This document shows positions 36,991 through 45,206 of a stretch of 64,000 bases of DNA, in pieces. The notes under the pieces were generated by a model. The model saw nothing but the letters and a program-made list of their open reading frames with translations. It was not told the DNA's origin and ran no database searches. The position numbers and the translations under genes are program-made. The stretch covers positions 1-64,000 of the forward strand of contig NZ_MIJB01000025.1 in NCBI RefSeq assembly GCF_002174305.1, read 5' to 3'. Source of the stretch: Aeromicrobium sp. PE09-221 (GTDB lineage: Bacteria > Actinomycetota > Actinomycetes > Propionibacteriales > Nocardioidaceae). Each line of letters begins with the position of its first letter. The stretch's first letter is position 1.

Positions 36991-38301
36991 TCAACGTACG
37001 CCATCGCCGTGAGATTCCCCTGAGAAGCGATCTTCCTCCGCGCTCCTCAGCTCGGGGATTCGCGAGAGGAGGACGAGACCGACGCCGAGGACGACCATGA
37101 TTCCCAGGATTCCCCAGCGATCCGCCCCGCCGATCAGCACGAACAGCCCGAAGAGGCTAGGCGCCATGAAGGAGGCCGCCCGCCCGGTCATCGCGTAGAG
37201 CCCGAAGTTCTGACCCTCCTTGCCGATTCTGGTTGCCCGGGCCAGATAGGTGCGCGACGCCGCCTGCGCGGGGCCGACGAACAAGCAGAGGGCGAGGCCG
37301 AAGATCCAGAACATCAGCGGACCGCTCACGAACAGCAGGACGACCGCGACGACGAGCATCGACACGAGGGACGTCACGACGACTCGCCGCGACCCCCAGC
37401 TGTCGTCGAGATAGCCGGCGACCCAGGCTCCTGCGGCGCTCACGACATTGGCGGCGATGGCGAAGAGGATGACATCGGCGGCGTCGATGCCGTAGACACT
37501 GACCGCGAGGATCCCGCCGAAGGTGAACACCCCGGAGAGGCCGTCTCGGTAGAACGCACTCGCGATGAGGAACTTCAGCACATCGCGATCGCCGGCCCAC
37601 ATCGCCTTGAGCTCACTCCAGAGCACGCGATAAGACTCGATGAAGCCCACATCGGCGCGGTCGGGAGTGGCGCTGGCCGGCAACTCGGGGACGGCGAAGA
37701 ACAAGGGGATCGCGAAGACGAGGAACCACCCCGCCGCGACCAGCGCTACGAGCCGGATATTCCACCCGTTGTCGGTGGAGAGACCGAGCACGCCGCCGTC
37801 GCCGGCGATGAAGCCGAAGTAACAGATCAACAGTAGGACGATGCCGCCCAGATAGCCGAAGGCCCACCCGATACCGGAGATACGGCCGATATTGTCCGGT
37901 GTGGAGACCTGGCGCAACATCGCGAAGTACGGAACCTGCGCCAGTTCGAAGGCAATCGACGCCAGGGCCACGAGCAATAGGCCGAGCCACAGGTAGTGGT
38001 AGTCGTCCTCGACGAAGAAGAGCGCCGCGGTGAGCACGACCACGCTACCGGTCAGCAGCGCGAGGGTGTGTTTGCGCCGGCCCCGGGCATCGGCGCGCTG
38101 ACCGAGAGCGGGCGCGGAGATCGCGATCACGAGGGCGCCGGCGCCGATCGCCCAGCCGTACCAGGTGCTCGCGGCGATCGGCCCGGGGAGATCGTCGCCC
38201 ACGCCCTCGACGAGATACACCGAGAAGACGAAGGTGAGGATGACGGCGTTGAAGGCCGCCGATCCCCAGTCCCAAAGGCTCCAGGCGATGACCTTCTTCA
38301 T
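36991..38301 (-). CDS. MFS transporter, UMF1/Atg22-like
   Basis: A 436-residue protein with about twelve membrane helices. The opening VIAWSLWDWGSAAFNAVILT and GRISGIGWAFGYLGGIVLL are typical of the Atg22/UMF1 branch of the major facilitator superfamily. The cargo is unknown; relatives export amino acids from the yeast vacuole. The ATG at 38301 follows GAGGGG and overlaps the phosphodiesterase stop by ATGA, so both are one operon and the cargo may be related to glycerophosphodiester breakdown. Confidence 0.85.
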   Translation of the reverse strand: MKKVIAWSLWDWGSAAFNAVILTFVFSVYLVEGVGDDLPGPIAASTWYGWAIGAGALVIAISAPALGQRADARGRRKHTLALLTGSVVVLTAALFFVEDDYHYLWLGLLLVALASIAFELAQVPYFAMLRQVSTPDNIGRISGIGWAFGYLGGIVLLLICYFGFIAGDGGVLGLSTDNGWNIRLVALVAAGWFLVFAIPLFFAVPELPASATPDRADVGFIESYRVLWSELKAMWAGDRDVLKFLIASAFYRDGLSGVFTFGGILAVSVYGIDAADVILFAIAANVVSAAGAWVAGYLDDSWGSRRVVVTSLVSMLVVAVVLLFVSGPLMFWIFGLALCLFVGPAQAASRTYLARATRIGKEGQNFGLYAMTGRAASFMAPSLFGLFVLIGGADRWGILGIMVVLGVGLVLLSRIPELRSAEEDRFSGESHGDGVR

Positions 38302-39062
38302 GGCCCCTCGTTCCATTCACCGCGCTCGATGAGCACGTCCTTGAGCAGATCCGTCCGATCGCTCATGATCCCGTCCACCCCGAGATCCAGCAGTCGATGC
38401 ATCTCCACGGGATCGTCGATGGTCCAGACATGGACCTGGATACCCGCCGCATGTGCCCTCCGGAGGAACCGTCGGGTGACGATGGGCACCGAACCCCTCG
38501 CGACGGGTACCTGCAGACAGTCCACCCCCGACGGGATGCCGAGGCCGATCACCATCCGCGCGACCTGACGCGATGAGGCGCTGAAAGTTGCGCCAGGGAG
38601 CCGTGATCGCAGGGCGTTGAGACGCTGGTGCGAGAACGAGGCGAGACAGACCCTGTCTGTCGCGTCGAGCCGCTCGATCACCTGGCAGGTGGGCTCGATC
38701 GCATCGCCGGACTTCACATCGATATTGAAACGGGCCTCCGGCAGGGCCGTCATCAGGGCGTCGAGACGCACGATCGGCTCCCGGTCACCGAGCAGCATGG
38801 CATCGAGCTCGGCCGAGGTGAGATCGCCGATGGCCCGCTCATCGCCCGTCAGACGGGTGAGACGGGCGTCGTGACAGGCGTAGGCGACCCCGTCGCGAGT
38901 AGCGCGCGTGTCGGTCTCGAGATAGCGGTACCCGAGCTCCACGGCGTGACGGAAGGCCGCGAGTGAGTTCTCGATACCCGCATTGCCGGCCGTGTGGGCC
39001 CCTCCGCGATGAGCGAAGGCCAGGGGAGTGGGGGCGTCAAGGTAGGGTGACCGTCGGTTCAC
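38298..39062 (-). CDS. Glycerophosphodiester phosphodiesterase
   Basis: A 254-residue GDPD-family barrel enzyme that splits glycerophosphodiesters into glycerol phosphate and an alcohol. Catalytic signatures are FAHRGGAH with His-Arg, GIENSLAAF, RYLETDTRATRDG and YACHDARL. No signal peptide is visible, so it acts in the cytosol. The GTG at 39062 is chosen because TAGCGT lies seven bases upstream; a GTG at 39071 would overlap that box and add three residues. Confidence 0.92.
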   Translation of the reverse strand: MNRRSPYLDAPTPLAFAHRGGAHTAGNAGIENSLAAFRHAVELGYRYLETDTRATRDGVAYACHDARLTRLTGDERAIGDLTSAELDAMLLGDREPIVRLDALMTALPEARFNIDVKSGDAIEPTCQVIERLDATDRVCLASFSHQRLNALRSRLPGATFSASSRQVARMVIGLGIPSGVDCLQVPVARGSVPIVTRRFLRRAHAAGIQVHVWTIDDPVEMHRLLDLGVDGIMSDRTDLLKDVLIERGEWNEGP

Positions 39063-39069
39063 GACTCCC

Positions 39070-39075
39070 ACGCTA
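39070..39075 (-). promoter_or_regulatory. Leaderless -10 box, phosphodiesterase operon
   Basis: TAGCGT on the minus strand, seven bases before the GTG at 39062. Confidence 0.5.
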
Positions 39076-39139
39076 GGGGAGTTTCGCTACGCAGGGACGA
39101 CGCCTCGCCGTCACTTCCTCGGGTCCGGGAGGTAGACCG

Positions 39140-39169
39140 TCAACCTCATCGGGCGGGCGATGGGGTTGA
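39140..39169 (-). terminator. Hairpin downstream of HTH-murA
   Basis: TCAACCTCATC and GATGGGGTTGA form an 11-bp stem with one wobble pair and the loop GGGCGGGC. It starts about 60 bases past the stop of HTH-murA and precedes the next minus-strand gene. No U run follows, typical of actinobacterial terminators. Confidence 0.5.
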
Positions 39170-39227
39170 GGGACTACCGCGTTTACGCGGGAAAGGTCGA
39201 CAGACTACCGCCCGGCATACCGGACGA

Positions 39228-40763
39228 TCAGATATCGCGGAAGGTCTCGATCTCCGCGCCGAGCGCGTTGAGCCTCGTCGCCAAGTCCTCATAGCCGCGA
39301 TTGATCACATAGACACTGCGCAGCACCGAGGTGCCCTTGGCGGCCAGCATCGCGAGCAGGATGACCACCGCCGGACGCAAGGCGGGAGGGCACACCAACT
39401 CGGCGCCGCTCCAGTGCGTCGGACCCTCGATGAGGACGCGGTGGGGATCCATGAGCTTGACTCGGGCACCGAGCTTGTTGAGCTCCGTCAGATAGATCGC
39501 GCGGTTCTCGTAGACCCAGTCGTGCAACATCGTCTGTCCGTCCGCCGTCGCCGCGATGACGGCGAAAAAGGGCAGATTGTCGATATTGAGGCCCGGGAAC
39601 GGCATCGGGTGGATCTTGTCGATCGGTGCCCTGAGCTGCGAGGGATGCGTCGTGATGTCGACCAGGCGGGTCTGCCCGTTCTCGGCCATGTACTCGGCGG
39701 ACCGTTCGTAGACGAAGCCCATCTCCTCGAGCACCGCGAGCTCGATCTCCATGAACTCGATCGGCACCCGGCACACCGTGATGCTCGACTTGGTGACGAT
39801 CGCGGCCGCGATGAGGCTCATCGCCTCGATCGGATCCTCGCTCGGGGCGTAGTCGACATCGGTGCGGATGTCCGGCTCACCGTGCACGCGCAGGGTGGTG
39901 GTGCCGATGCCCTCAATGCGCACGCCGAGCTTCTCGAGGAAGAAGCAGAGGTCCTGGACCATGTAATTCGAGCTGGCATTGCGGATGACGGTGACGCCAT
40001 CGTAGCGCGCGGCCGCGAGCAGCGCGTTCTCCGTCACGGTGTCGCCGCGTTCGGTGAGGACGATCGGACGCTCCGGACCGGTGCCCTGGGCGGCGGAGGC
40101 GTGGTAGCTGCCGTCGGTGGCGACGACCTTGAGACCGAAGGGACGCAGCGCCGTCATATGCGGCTCCACCGTGCGGGTGCCGAGATCACAGCCTCCCGCG
40201 TAAGGCAGCTCGAACTCGGGAACCCGGTGCATCAGCGGGCCGAGGAACATGATGATGCTGCGCGTGCGGCGCGCTGCGGCGGCATCCATCCCCGCGAGGT
40301 CGAGCTTCTCGGGCACCACGAGCTCGAGGTCGTTGTGCTCGTTCAGCCAGCGGGTCTTGACGCCGATGGAGTCCAGCACCTCGAGCAGGCGGTTGACCTC
40401 CTCGATGCGCGCCACCTTGCGCAGCACCGTGGTGCCGGTGTTGAGCAGCGATGCGCACAGCAGCGCGACACCGGCGTTCTTGCTGGACTTGACGTCGATA
40501 GCACCCTTGAGCGTGGTGCCGCCCTTGACCCGAAGGTGGCTCGGGCCCGACGTGCCGACACTGACGATCTCGGAGTCCAGGGCCGAGCCGATCCGGGCGA
40601 GCATGTCCAAGGTCAGGTTCTGCTGGCCCTTCTCGATGCGGTTGACGGCACTCTGGCTCGTGCGGAGCTCGGCGGCGAGCTGCGCCTGGGTGAGACCGGA
40701 GTGCTGGCGCGCATCGCGGATCAGGGTCCCAATGCGTCCGAGGTAGTCGTCTCGTTCCGTCAT
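39228..40763 (-). CDS. MurA with fused N-terminal XRE-type HTH domain
   Basis: A 511-residue fusion. Residues 8-65 are an XRE-type helix-turn-helix (IRDARQHSGLTQAQLAAELR, then TSQSAVNRIEKGQQ). The rest is a full UDP-GlcNAc enolpyruvyl transferase. Catalytic residues appear intact: Lys-Asn in SSKNAGVALL, the fosfomycin-target Cys in GGCDLGTRTVEPH, Asp in FPGLNIDNLPF, Arg in ALRPAVVIL. MurA makes the first committed peptidoglycan precursor. The fusion suggests a transferase that also binds DNA, perhaps sensing UDP-GlcNAc or PEP. A housekeeping murA is not in this window, so this could be the only copy or a paralogue. A palindrome overlaps its promoter. Confidence 0.9.
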   Translation of the reverse strand: MTERDDYLGRIGTLIRDARQHSGLTQAQLAAELRTSQSAVNRIEKGQQNLTLDMLARIGSALDSEIVSVGTSGPSHLRVKGGTTLKGAIDVKSSKNAGVALLCASLLNTGTTVLRKVARIEEVNRLLEVLDSIGVKTRWLNEHNDLELVVPEKLDLAGMDAAAARRTRSIIMFLGPLMHRVPEFELPYAGGCDLGTRTVEPHMTALRPFGLKVVATDGSYHASAAQGTGPERPIVLTERGDTVTENALLAAARYDGVTVIRNASSNYMVQDLCFFLEKLGVRIEGIGTTTLRVHGEPDIRTDVDYAPSEDPIEAMSLIAAAIVTKSSITVCRVPIEFMEIELAVLEEMGFVYERSAEYMAENGQTRLVDITTHPSQLRAPIDKIHPMPFPGLNIDNLPFFAVIAATADGQTMLHDWVYENRAIYLTELNKLGARVKLMDPHRVLIEGPTHWSGAELVCPPALRPAVVILLAMLAAKGTSVLRSVYVINRGYEDLATRLNALGAEIETFRDI

Positions 40764-40770
40764 AGCTTCG

Positions 40771-40776
40771 AGGCTA
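40771..40776 (-). promoter_or_regulatory. Leaderless -10 box, HTH-murA
   Basis: TAGCCT on the minus strand, seven bases before the ATG at 40763. Its first three bases are the end of the 20-base palindrome. Confidence 0.5.
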
Positions 40777-40793
40777 TCTCATGTGTGAGATAG
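40774..40793. promoter_or_regulatory. Palindromic operator candidate at HTH-murA
   Basis: CTATCTCA and TGAGATAG are perfect 8-bp arms around TGTG. The site overlaps the -10 box and lies 11 bases before the start codon of the HTH-MurA gene. Size and spacing suit an XRE-family dimer, so autorepression is the simplest reading. As RNA it would also form a hairpin after the upstream MBL gene, an alternative explanation. Confidence 0.6.
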
Positions 40794-40820
40794 AGTCGCG
40801 TCGAAGGAGTGCGTCGATCA

Positions 40821-41471
40821 TCACACCTCGAGCTGGCCGTCCTGGGGAAGGTTCCGAGCGTCCGCTACGCCGCCGAAACGGCTCACATGCTGCCAGTAGA
40901 CACCGTGTCCGGCCTCGGAGACGGTGCAGTCGTGGATCGGGAACATCACGGTCGGGCCGACACGAGCCACGAAGTCGATGGTCTCGGCGACCTTGGTCCA
41001 GGGTGCTGAGAGCGGGACGGCGAGCACGTCGATGTCCGGGGGAGCGACCGCATAACTGTCGCCGGGATGGAACAGGGTCGGCTCGCCCGATGCGGTGATG
41101 AGCACGCCCACATTGGCGACCCTGGGCAGTGGTTCGGCGATGACCGCGTGCCACTGGCCGACTCCCGTCAGCTCCAGGTCGCCGATCAGGGTGATCTCAC
41201 CATCGCGATGGGCGCGCCAGGGAGAACCGAGTCGTTCGGCCGTCTCGGGATCGGCGAGGAGCGTGGCAGCGGGATTGGCATCCACCAGGCCTCCGATGCG
41301 GTCCGGGTCCACATGATCCGGGTGCTGGTGCGTCACGACGATGGCGTCGAGTCCCGTCAGACCGAAGACGACCTCCCGGCTGAGCGTGCCGGGATCGATG
41401 AGGACGCGTGTCGCACCTGATTCCACGAGAAGGGCAGCATGTCCGTAACGGGTGACCAACATGTCGTCCAT
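40821..41471 (-). CDS. MBL-fold metal-dependent hydrolase
   Basis: A 216-residue metallo-beta-lactamase-fold protein of the UlaG/YtnP-like branch. The metal site is VTHQHPDHVDP, with a further Asp in LFHPGDSYAV and His in MFPIHDCTVS. Short length and absence of inserted domains suggest a small-molecule hydrolase. It precedes HTH-murA on the same strand with 57 bases between them. An alternative ATG lies nine bases inside. No clear promoter or ribosome site is seen. Confidence 0.88.
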   Translation of the reverse strand: MDDMLVTRYGHAALLVESGATRVLIDPGTLSREVVFGLTGLDAIVVTHQHPDHVDPDRIGGLVDANPAATLLADPETAERLGSPWRAHRDGEITLIGDLELTGVGQWHAVIAEPLPRVANVGVLITASGEPTLFHPGDSYAVAPPDIDVLAVPLSAPWTKVAETIDFVARVGPTVMFPIHDCTVSEAGHGVYWQHVSRFGGVADARNLPQDGQLEV

Positions 41472-41601
41472 CGTGGCACGATGCGCGCATGACGCAGCGG
41501 GAGATCCTCACCCGTAGCGCGCAGGCGAGGCGCAGAGCGACTTCCCGTGGTCGAGCGAACCGGTCGCCACACCGTGCACGGGCATCGCCGATGCGGGGGT
41601 C

Positions 41602-42669
41602 TCAGCGGCTGAAGGTGACGTGAGCGAAGTCCTCGATCGCGTCGCACACGGCGTAGAAACGCAGGGATGCGAAGCGGTCGAAGCCGTGTTGAGCGCCTGG
41701 GAGTGCGGCGAGAGCGACGGGTACCTGGGACAGCAGACGACGGTGCTCCACATAGCGGCGCGCCCCCGCGATGTCGACGACGGAATCTGCATCGCCGTGG
41801 ACGATGAGCGTCGGCGGCGCGTCATCGACGCGGTAACGGGCAGGGTCGGAAAGGACCTGCGAGCGGGTCCGCTGGGAACCGTAGTAGCCGTAGAGTCCGA
41901 CGAGGGCGGCGACGCGCGCACCGCGCAGCGTGGCCAGTACGGCGAGATGGGCACCGGCGGAGCTGCCGGCCAGCACGACCCGGTCGGGATCGACGTGCAG
42001 TTCGTCTGCGTGAGTCCGGAGCCAGGCGATGACCGCGACGATGTCATCGGCATTGGCCGGGAACTCACCGTCGGGCAGCAGCCGGTAGTCCGGAGAGACC
42101 GTCACCCAACCGCGGCGCGCGAGCCGGTAGAGGAGGAGTCGCGCGTCCTGGGAGCGTCGTCCACGACGAAAGCTGCCGCCGTGGACATGGACGAGCACCG
42201 GTGCGAGGCCCGGTGGCTGATGCCGACGACGGTAGAGATCGAGCGAGTTCGCATCGCCGTACGGCCCATAGGTGAGCGCATCGACCCGCTCGACCGAACG
42301 CGGCAACCTGGGCCAGGGGCGCAGCAGGAGAGTCGCCCACGGACGGGGTCGACGTGCGGCGCTGACGCCCATCTCTCGCAGCGTCCGCTCCAACACGTCG
42401 CGCGCAAGCGCCGCTCGACGCAGCAGCAGGCTCGCACCGATCGCGGATCCTCCAAGGAGCACGACCGCGAGGACGGTGGCCTCGCCGACGGCGACGGTGG
42501 CGACGGTCAGGAGTGCGACGAGGGTCAAGACCTGCAACGGAAGCTCGGATGTCACCACACCCGCGTAGAAGCTGACATTCGCCACGAGCGGATTGCCCTT
42601 GACCGGCCGGACCGCGAGCAGCACGCTGAATGCCAGCACGGCGGTCAACGCGGTCACGAACAACGGCAT
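41602..42669 (-). CDS. Membrane-anchored alpha/beta-hydrolase (HSL-type esterase)
   Basis: A 355-residue protein. Two or three N-terminal hydrophobic spans (about residues 3-90) anchor a lipase/esterase domain with the oxyanion motif VHVHGGSFRRG, the nucleophile elbow LAGSSAGAHL, Asp in IVHGDADSVV and His in PGAQHGFDRF. This set is typical of hormone-sensitive-lipase-type carboxylesterases. The substrate is unknown. The ATG at 42669 gives the membrane segment first; the longer ORF upstream has no family likeness. Confidence 0.82.
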   Translation of the reverse strand: MPLFVTALTAVLAFSVLLAVRPVKGNPLVANVSFYAGVVTSELPLQVLTLVALLTVATVAVGEATVLAVVLLGGSAIGASLLLRRAALARDVLERTLREMGVSAARRPRPWATLLLRPWPRLPRSVERVDALTYGPYGDANSLDLYRRRHQPPGLAPVLVHVHGGSFRRGRRSQDARLLLYRLARRGWVTVSPDYRLLPDGEFPANADDIVAVIAWLRTHADELHVDPDRVVLAGSSAGAHLAVLATLRGARVAALVGLYGYYGSQRTRSQVLSDPARYRVDDAPPTLIVHGDADSVVDIAGARRYVEHRRLLSQVPVALAALPGAQHGFDRFASLRFYAVCDAIEDFAHVTFSR

Positions 42670-42883
42670 GGGAGAGCTCAGCGCACCGGCGACGCGGCAG
42701 GAGAGAGCGGGCTGGCCATGTCTGGCATTGTGCCAGAGACGAGGGTCAGAGACGTGGCGCAGGTCACAGTCTGCGGTGGCCCCGGTGGTCGAGTGGGCCC
42801 GTCCGCTCTGCAGGCGGCGATGGAGCCAGACCACGTCGAAGCATCGCCTCACTTCGAAGCTGCTTTCCGTCAGTCCTCGCGGC

Positions 42884-42889
42884 TACCGT
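42884..42889 (+). promoter_or_regulatory. Leaderless -10 box, DinB gene
   Basis: TACCGT lies seven bases before the ATG at 42897. Confidence 0.5.
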
Positions 42890-42896
42890 GAGGACT

Positions 42897-43478
42897 ATGG
42901 ATGAGACGACCTGGAAAGACGTGCTGGAGCACTATCTGCGCAGGGCGCACCGCTCGGTGCACCGAACGATCGACGGGGTGGGGGAGTACGACCTGCGACG
43001 CCCATTGACCCCCAGCGGCACCAATCTGCTCGGTGTCGTCAAACACCTGGCGACGGTGGAGCACGAGTATCTGGTGACCTTGCCAGGACGCGCGAGCCCT
43101 GCCTCCGACGTCATCACCTGGAGTGACGAGGAGAGTATGACCAGCAATGCCGACCTCTGGGTCGAGCGGGAGATGTCCAGCGAGTCGGTCGTCGCCCTGT
43201 ACAACCAGGTCGAGGAGGCCTCTCTCGCCTCGCTGCGCGAACTGCCGCTCGACACGCCGGTCACTGTCCCGTGGTGGCGTCCCGATGCCCGGGACACCAC
43301 GTTAGGTCTTCTCGCCGTGCACGTGATCGCGGAGACCGCCCAGCACGCAGGACAGCTCGACATCCTCCGCGAGCAGATCGATGGGGCGACGGGCGAGTCG
43401 GGCGAGGACGGCCGCGATGAGACCTGGTGGCGGGCCTATGTCGACAAGATCAGCGCGGAGGCCGAGCACTTCGCCTGA
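42897..43478 (+). CDS. DinB family protein
   Basis: A 193-residue four-helix DinB/DUF664 protein. Candidate metal-binding His residues are seen in VVKHLATVEHEYL and HVIAETAQHAGQLDILRE. Members include mycothiol- or bacillithiol-dependent transferases; mycothiol is made here, so such a role is possible but unproven. The ATG is leaderless. Confidence 0.85.
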   Translation: MDETTWKDVLEHYLRRAHRSVHRTIDGVGEYDLRRPLTPSGTNLLGVVKHLATVEHEYLVTLPGRASPASDVITWSDEESMTSNADLWVEREMSSESVVALYNQVEEASLASLRELPLDTPVTVPWWRPDARDTTLGLLAVHVIAETAQHAGQLDILREQIDGATGESGEDGRDETWWRAYVDKISAEAEHFA

Positions 43479-43491
43479 TCGGTGGAACCTC

Positions 43492-43497
43492 TAAGCT
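43492..43497 (+). promoter_or_regulatory. Leaderless -10 box, alpha/beta hydrolase
   Basis: TAAGCT lies seven bases before the GTG at 43505. Confidence 0.5.
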
Positions 43498-43504
43498 GGA
43501 GCCC

Positions 43505-44293
43505 GTGACCGAGCCGACGCTGCACACCCGTCTCATCGGTGACTCCGGGAGCCCTGTGGTGTTCCTGCACGGATTGTTCGGTCAGGGACGCAACTTCACC
43601 CAGATCGCCAAGGGGCTCGAACCGGAGTTCCGCTCCCTCCTCGTCGACCTGCCCGACCATGGTCGCTCCCCGTGGACAGAACGTGTGGACTACATGACGA
43701 TGGCCGATACGGTCGCTGAGACGATCAGCCAGGCCTTCCCCGGTCAGCGCGTCCATCTCGTCGGGCACTCGATGGGCGGCAAGGTCGCGATGGTGACCGC
43801 CCTACGTCACCCCGGGCTCATCGACCGGCTGGTCATCGTCGACATCGCCCCGGCCATCAGCGAAGGTTCCGACGAGTTCGAGCATCTGCTCGGCAGTCTC
43901 GCGGCTATAGATCTCGACTCCCTCGAACGGCGCACGGATGCCGATGCCGCCCTTGTCGGACGTATCGACGACGAGCGGGTACGAGGATTCCTCCTGCAGA
44001 ATCTGCGACCAGCCGATGGGGGTTTCGCCTGGCAGGCCAATCTGTCGGTGCTCCGTCGTGATCTGGACCGCATCGGTGGTTTCCCGGAGATCGATGCCGT
44101 GTTCGACAGGCCCACACTCTGGGTGGCAGGGGAGAGGTCCCACTACATCCGCCCCGAGCACACCGACCGGATGCGCGAGCTCTTCCCCCGCACCACCCAG
44201 GTCACGGTCAAGGGTGCCGGCCATTGGGTGCACTCCGAGCAGCCCGACTCGTTCATCGCAACGCTGCGTGCCTTCCTCGGCTCCGATCGCTGA
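43505..44293 (+). CDS. Alpha/beta fold hydrolase
   Basis: A 262-residue hydrolase similar to the YbfF/ABHD11 esterase group. VVFLHGLFGQGRNF forms the oxyanion hole, HLVGHSMGGKVAM holds the Ser nucleophile, and GAGHWVHSEQP the catalytic His. DLPDHGRSPW is a family block. It acts in the cytosol on an unknown ester or amide. The GTG start is leaderless. Confidence 0.9.
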   Translation: MTEPTLHTRLIGDSGSPVVFLHGLFGQGRNFTQIAKGLEPEFRSLLVDLPDHGRSPWTERVDYMTMADTVAETISQAFPGQRVHLVGHSMGGKVAMVTALRHPGLIDRLVIVDIAPAISEGSDEFEHLLGSLAAIDLDSLERRTDADAALVGRIDDERVRGFLLQNLRPADGGFAWQANLSVLRRDLDRIGGFPEIDAVFDRPTLWVAGERSHYIRPEHTDRMRELFPRTTQVTVKGAGHWVHSEQPDSFIATLRAFLGSDR

Positions 44294-44318
44294 CGCGCCG
44301 CCAATATCCGAGCCGCGC

Positions 44319-44330
44319 GTGCCGTGGCAC
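44319..44330. promoter_or_regulatory. Small palindrome before the AraC-type gene
   Basis: GTGCC and GGCAC are perfect arms around GT, ending ten bases before the ATG of the AraC-type regulator. It may be the regulator's own binding site. Confidence 0.35.
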
Positions 44331-44339
44331 GATACAGAC

Positions 44340-44786
44340 ATGGCCGATGACGCCGTCGAACAGCGGCTGCGCGATCTCGCATTGCTGCGGCGCGTTCGCG
44401 ACCGGATCGACCGCGACTACGCCCAGCCGCTGGACGTTCCCTCCCTTGCTCGCGAGGTGCACATGTCGGCGGGTCATCTGAGTCGACAGTTCCGGCTGGC
44501 CTACGGCGAGAGCCCCTACAGCTACCTCATGACCCGGCGGATCGAACGCGCGATGACCCTCCTACGAAGAGGTGATCTCAGCGTCACGGAGGTGTGCTTC
44601 GCGGTCGGTTGCTCCTCGCTCGGCACCTTCAGCACCCGATTCAGCGAACTCATCGGCGAGCCGCCGAGTGTCTATCAGCGTCGGTCGGGTGCCGGACTTC
44701 CCGGGGTTCCCTCCCTGGTCACCAAACGGGTCACCCGACCGATCAGGAATCGAGAAGCGGCCACCGGGCCCACGGCTCTACTGTGA
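44340..44786 (+). CDS. AraC family transcriptional regulator
   Basis: A 148-residue regulator made almost wholly of the two helix-turn-helix DNA-binding unit: VPSLAREVHMSAGHLSRQF and VTEVCFAVGCSSLGTFSTRF. There is no ligand-binding domain, so it resembles the short MarA/SoxS type. The next genes are a VOC protein and a UvrA-like ABC protein, a combination seen in actinobacterial defence against toxic compounds. Confidence 0.9.
   Translation: MADDAVEQRLRDLALLRRVRDRIDRDYAQPLDVPSLAREVHMSAGHLSRQFRLAYGESPYSYLMTRRIERAMTLLRRGDLSVTEVCFAVGCSSLGTFSTRFSELIGEPPSVYQRRSGAGLPGVPSLVTKRVTRPIRNREAATGPTALL
44779..44784 (+). promoter_or_regulatory. Leaderless -10 box, VOC gene
   Basis: TACTGT lies seven bases before the ATG at 44792 and overlaps the end of the AraC-type gene. 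Confidence 0.45.
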
Positions 44787-44791
44787 GCCCC

Positions 44792-45202
44792 ATGAACCTG
44801 AGAATCCATGCCACCTTCTTGCCTCACGAGGACGCAGAGACCTCGATGGCGTTCTTCCGCGATGTCCTCGGCTTCGAGGTCCGCAACGATGTCGGGTACG
44901 ACGGCATGCGCTGGATCACTGTCGGACCGCCGAACCAACCCGACACCTCGATCGTCCTGCACCCTCCGGCCGCCGACCCTGGCATCACCCCGGAGGACTT
45001 GACGGTCGTCCGCGAGATGATGGCCAAGGGCACGTTCGCCTCACTCGTCCTGGCGGCGAGCGACCTCGACGAGGTCTTCGAGCGACTCCAGCGGCACGAC
45101 GCCGATATCGTTCAAGAGCCCATCGACCAGGACTACGGTGTACGCGACTGCGCCGTCCGCGACCCGGCCGGCAATATGATCCGCATCCAGGAACGAGATT
45201 GA
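44792..45202 (+). CDS. VOC (glyoxalase-like) family protein
   Basis: A 136-residue vicinal-oxygen-chelate protein: two beta-alpha-beta-beta-beta units, with DAETSMAFFRDVLGFEVRND in the first and VRDPAGNMIRIQ in the second. Such proteins include glyoxalases, dioxygenases and drug-binding resistance proteins. The place between an AraC regulator and a UvrA-like protein suggests detoxification or binding of a drug. The ATG is chosen over a GTG nine bases upstream inside the -10 box. Confidence 0.9.
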   Translation: MNLRIHATFLPHEDAETSMAFFRDVLGFEVRNDVGYDGMRWITVGPPNQPDTSIVLHPPAADPGITPEDLTVVREMMAKGTFASLVLAASDLDEVFERLQRHDADIVQEPIDQDYGVRDCAVRDPAGNMIRIQERD

Positions 45203-45206
45203 ATCG

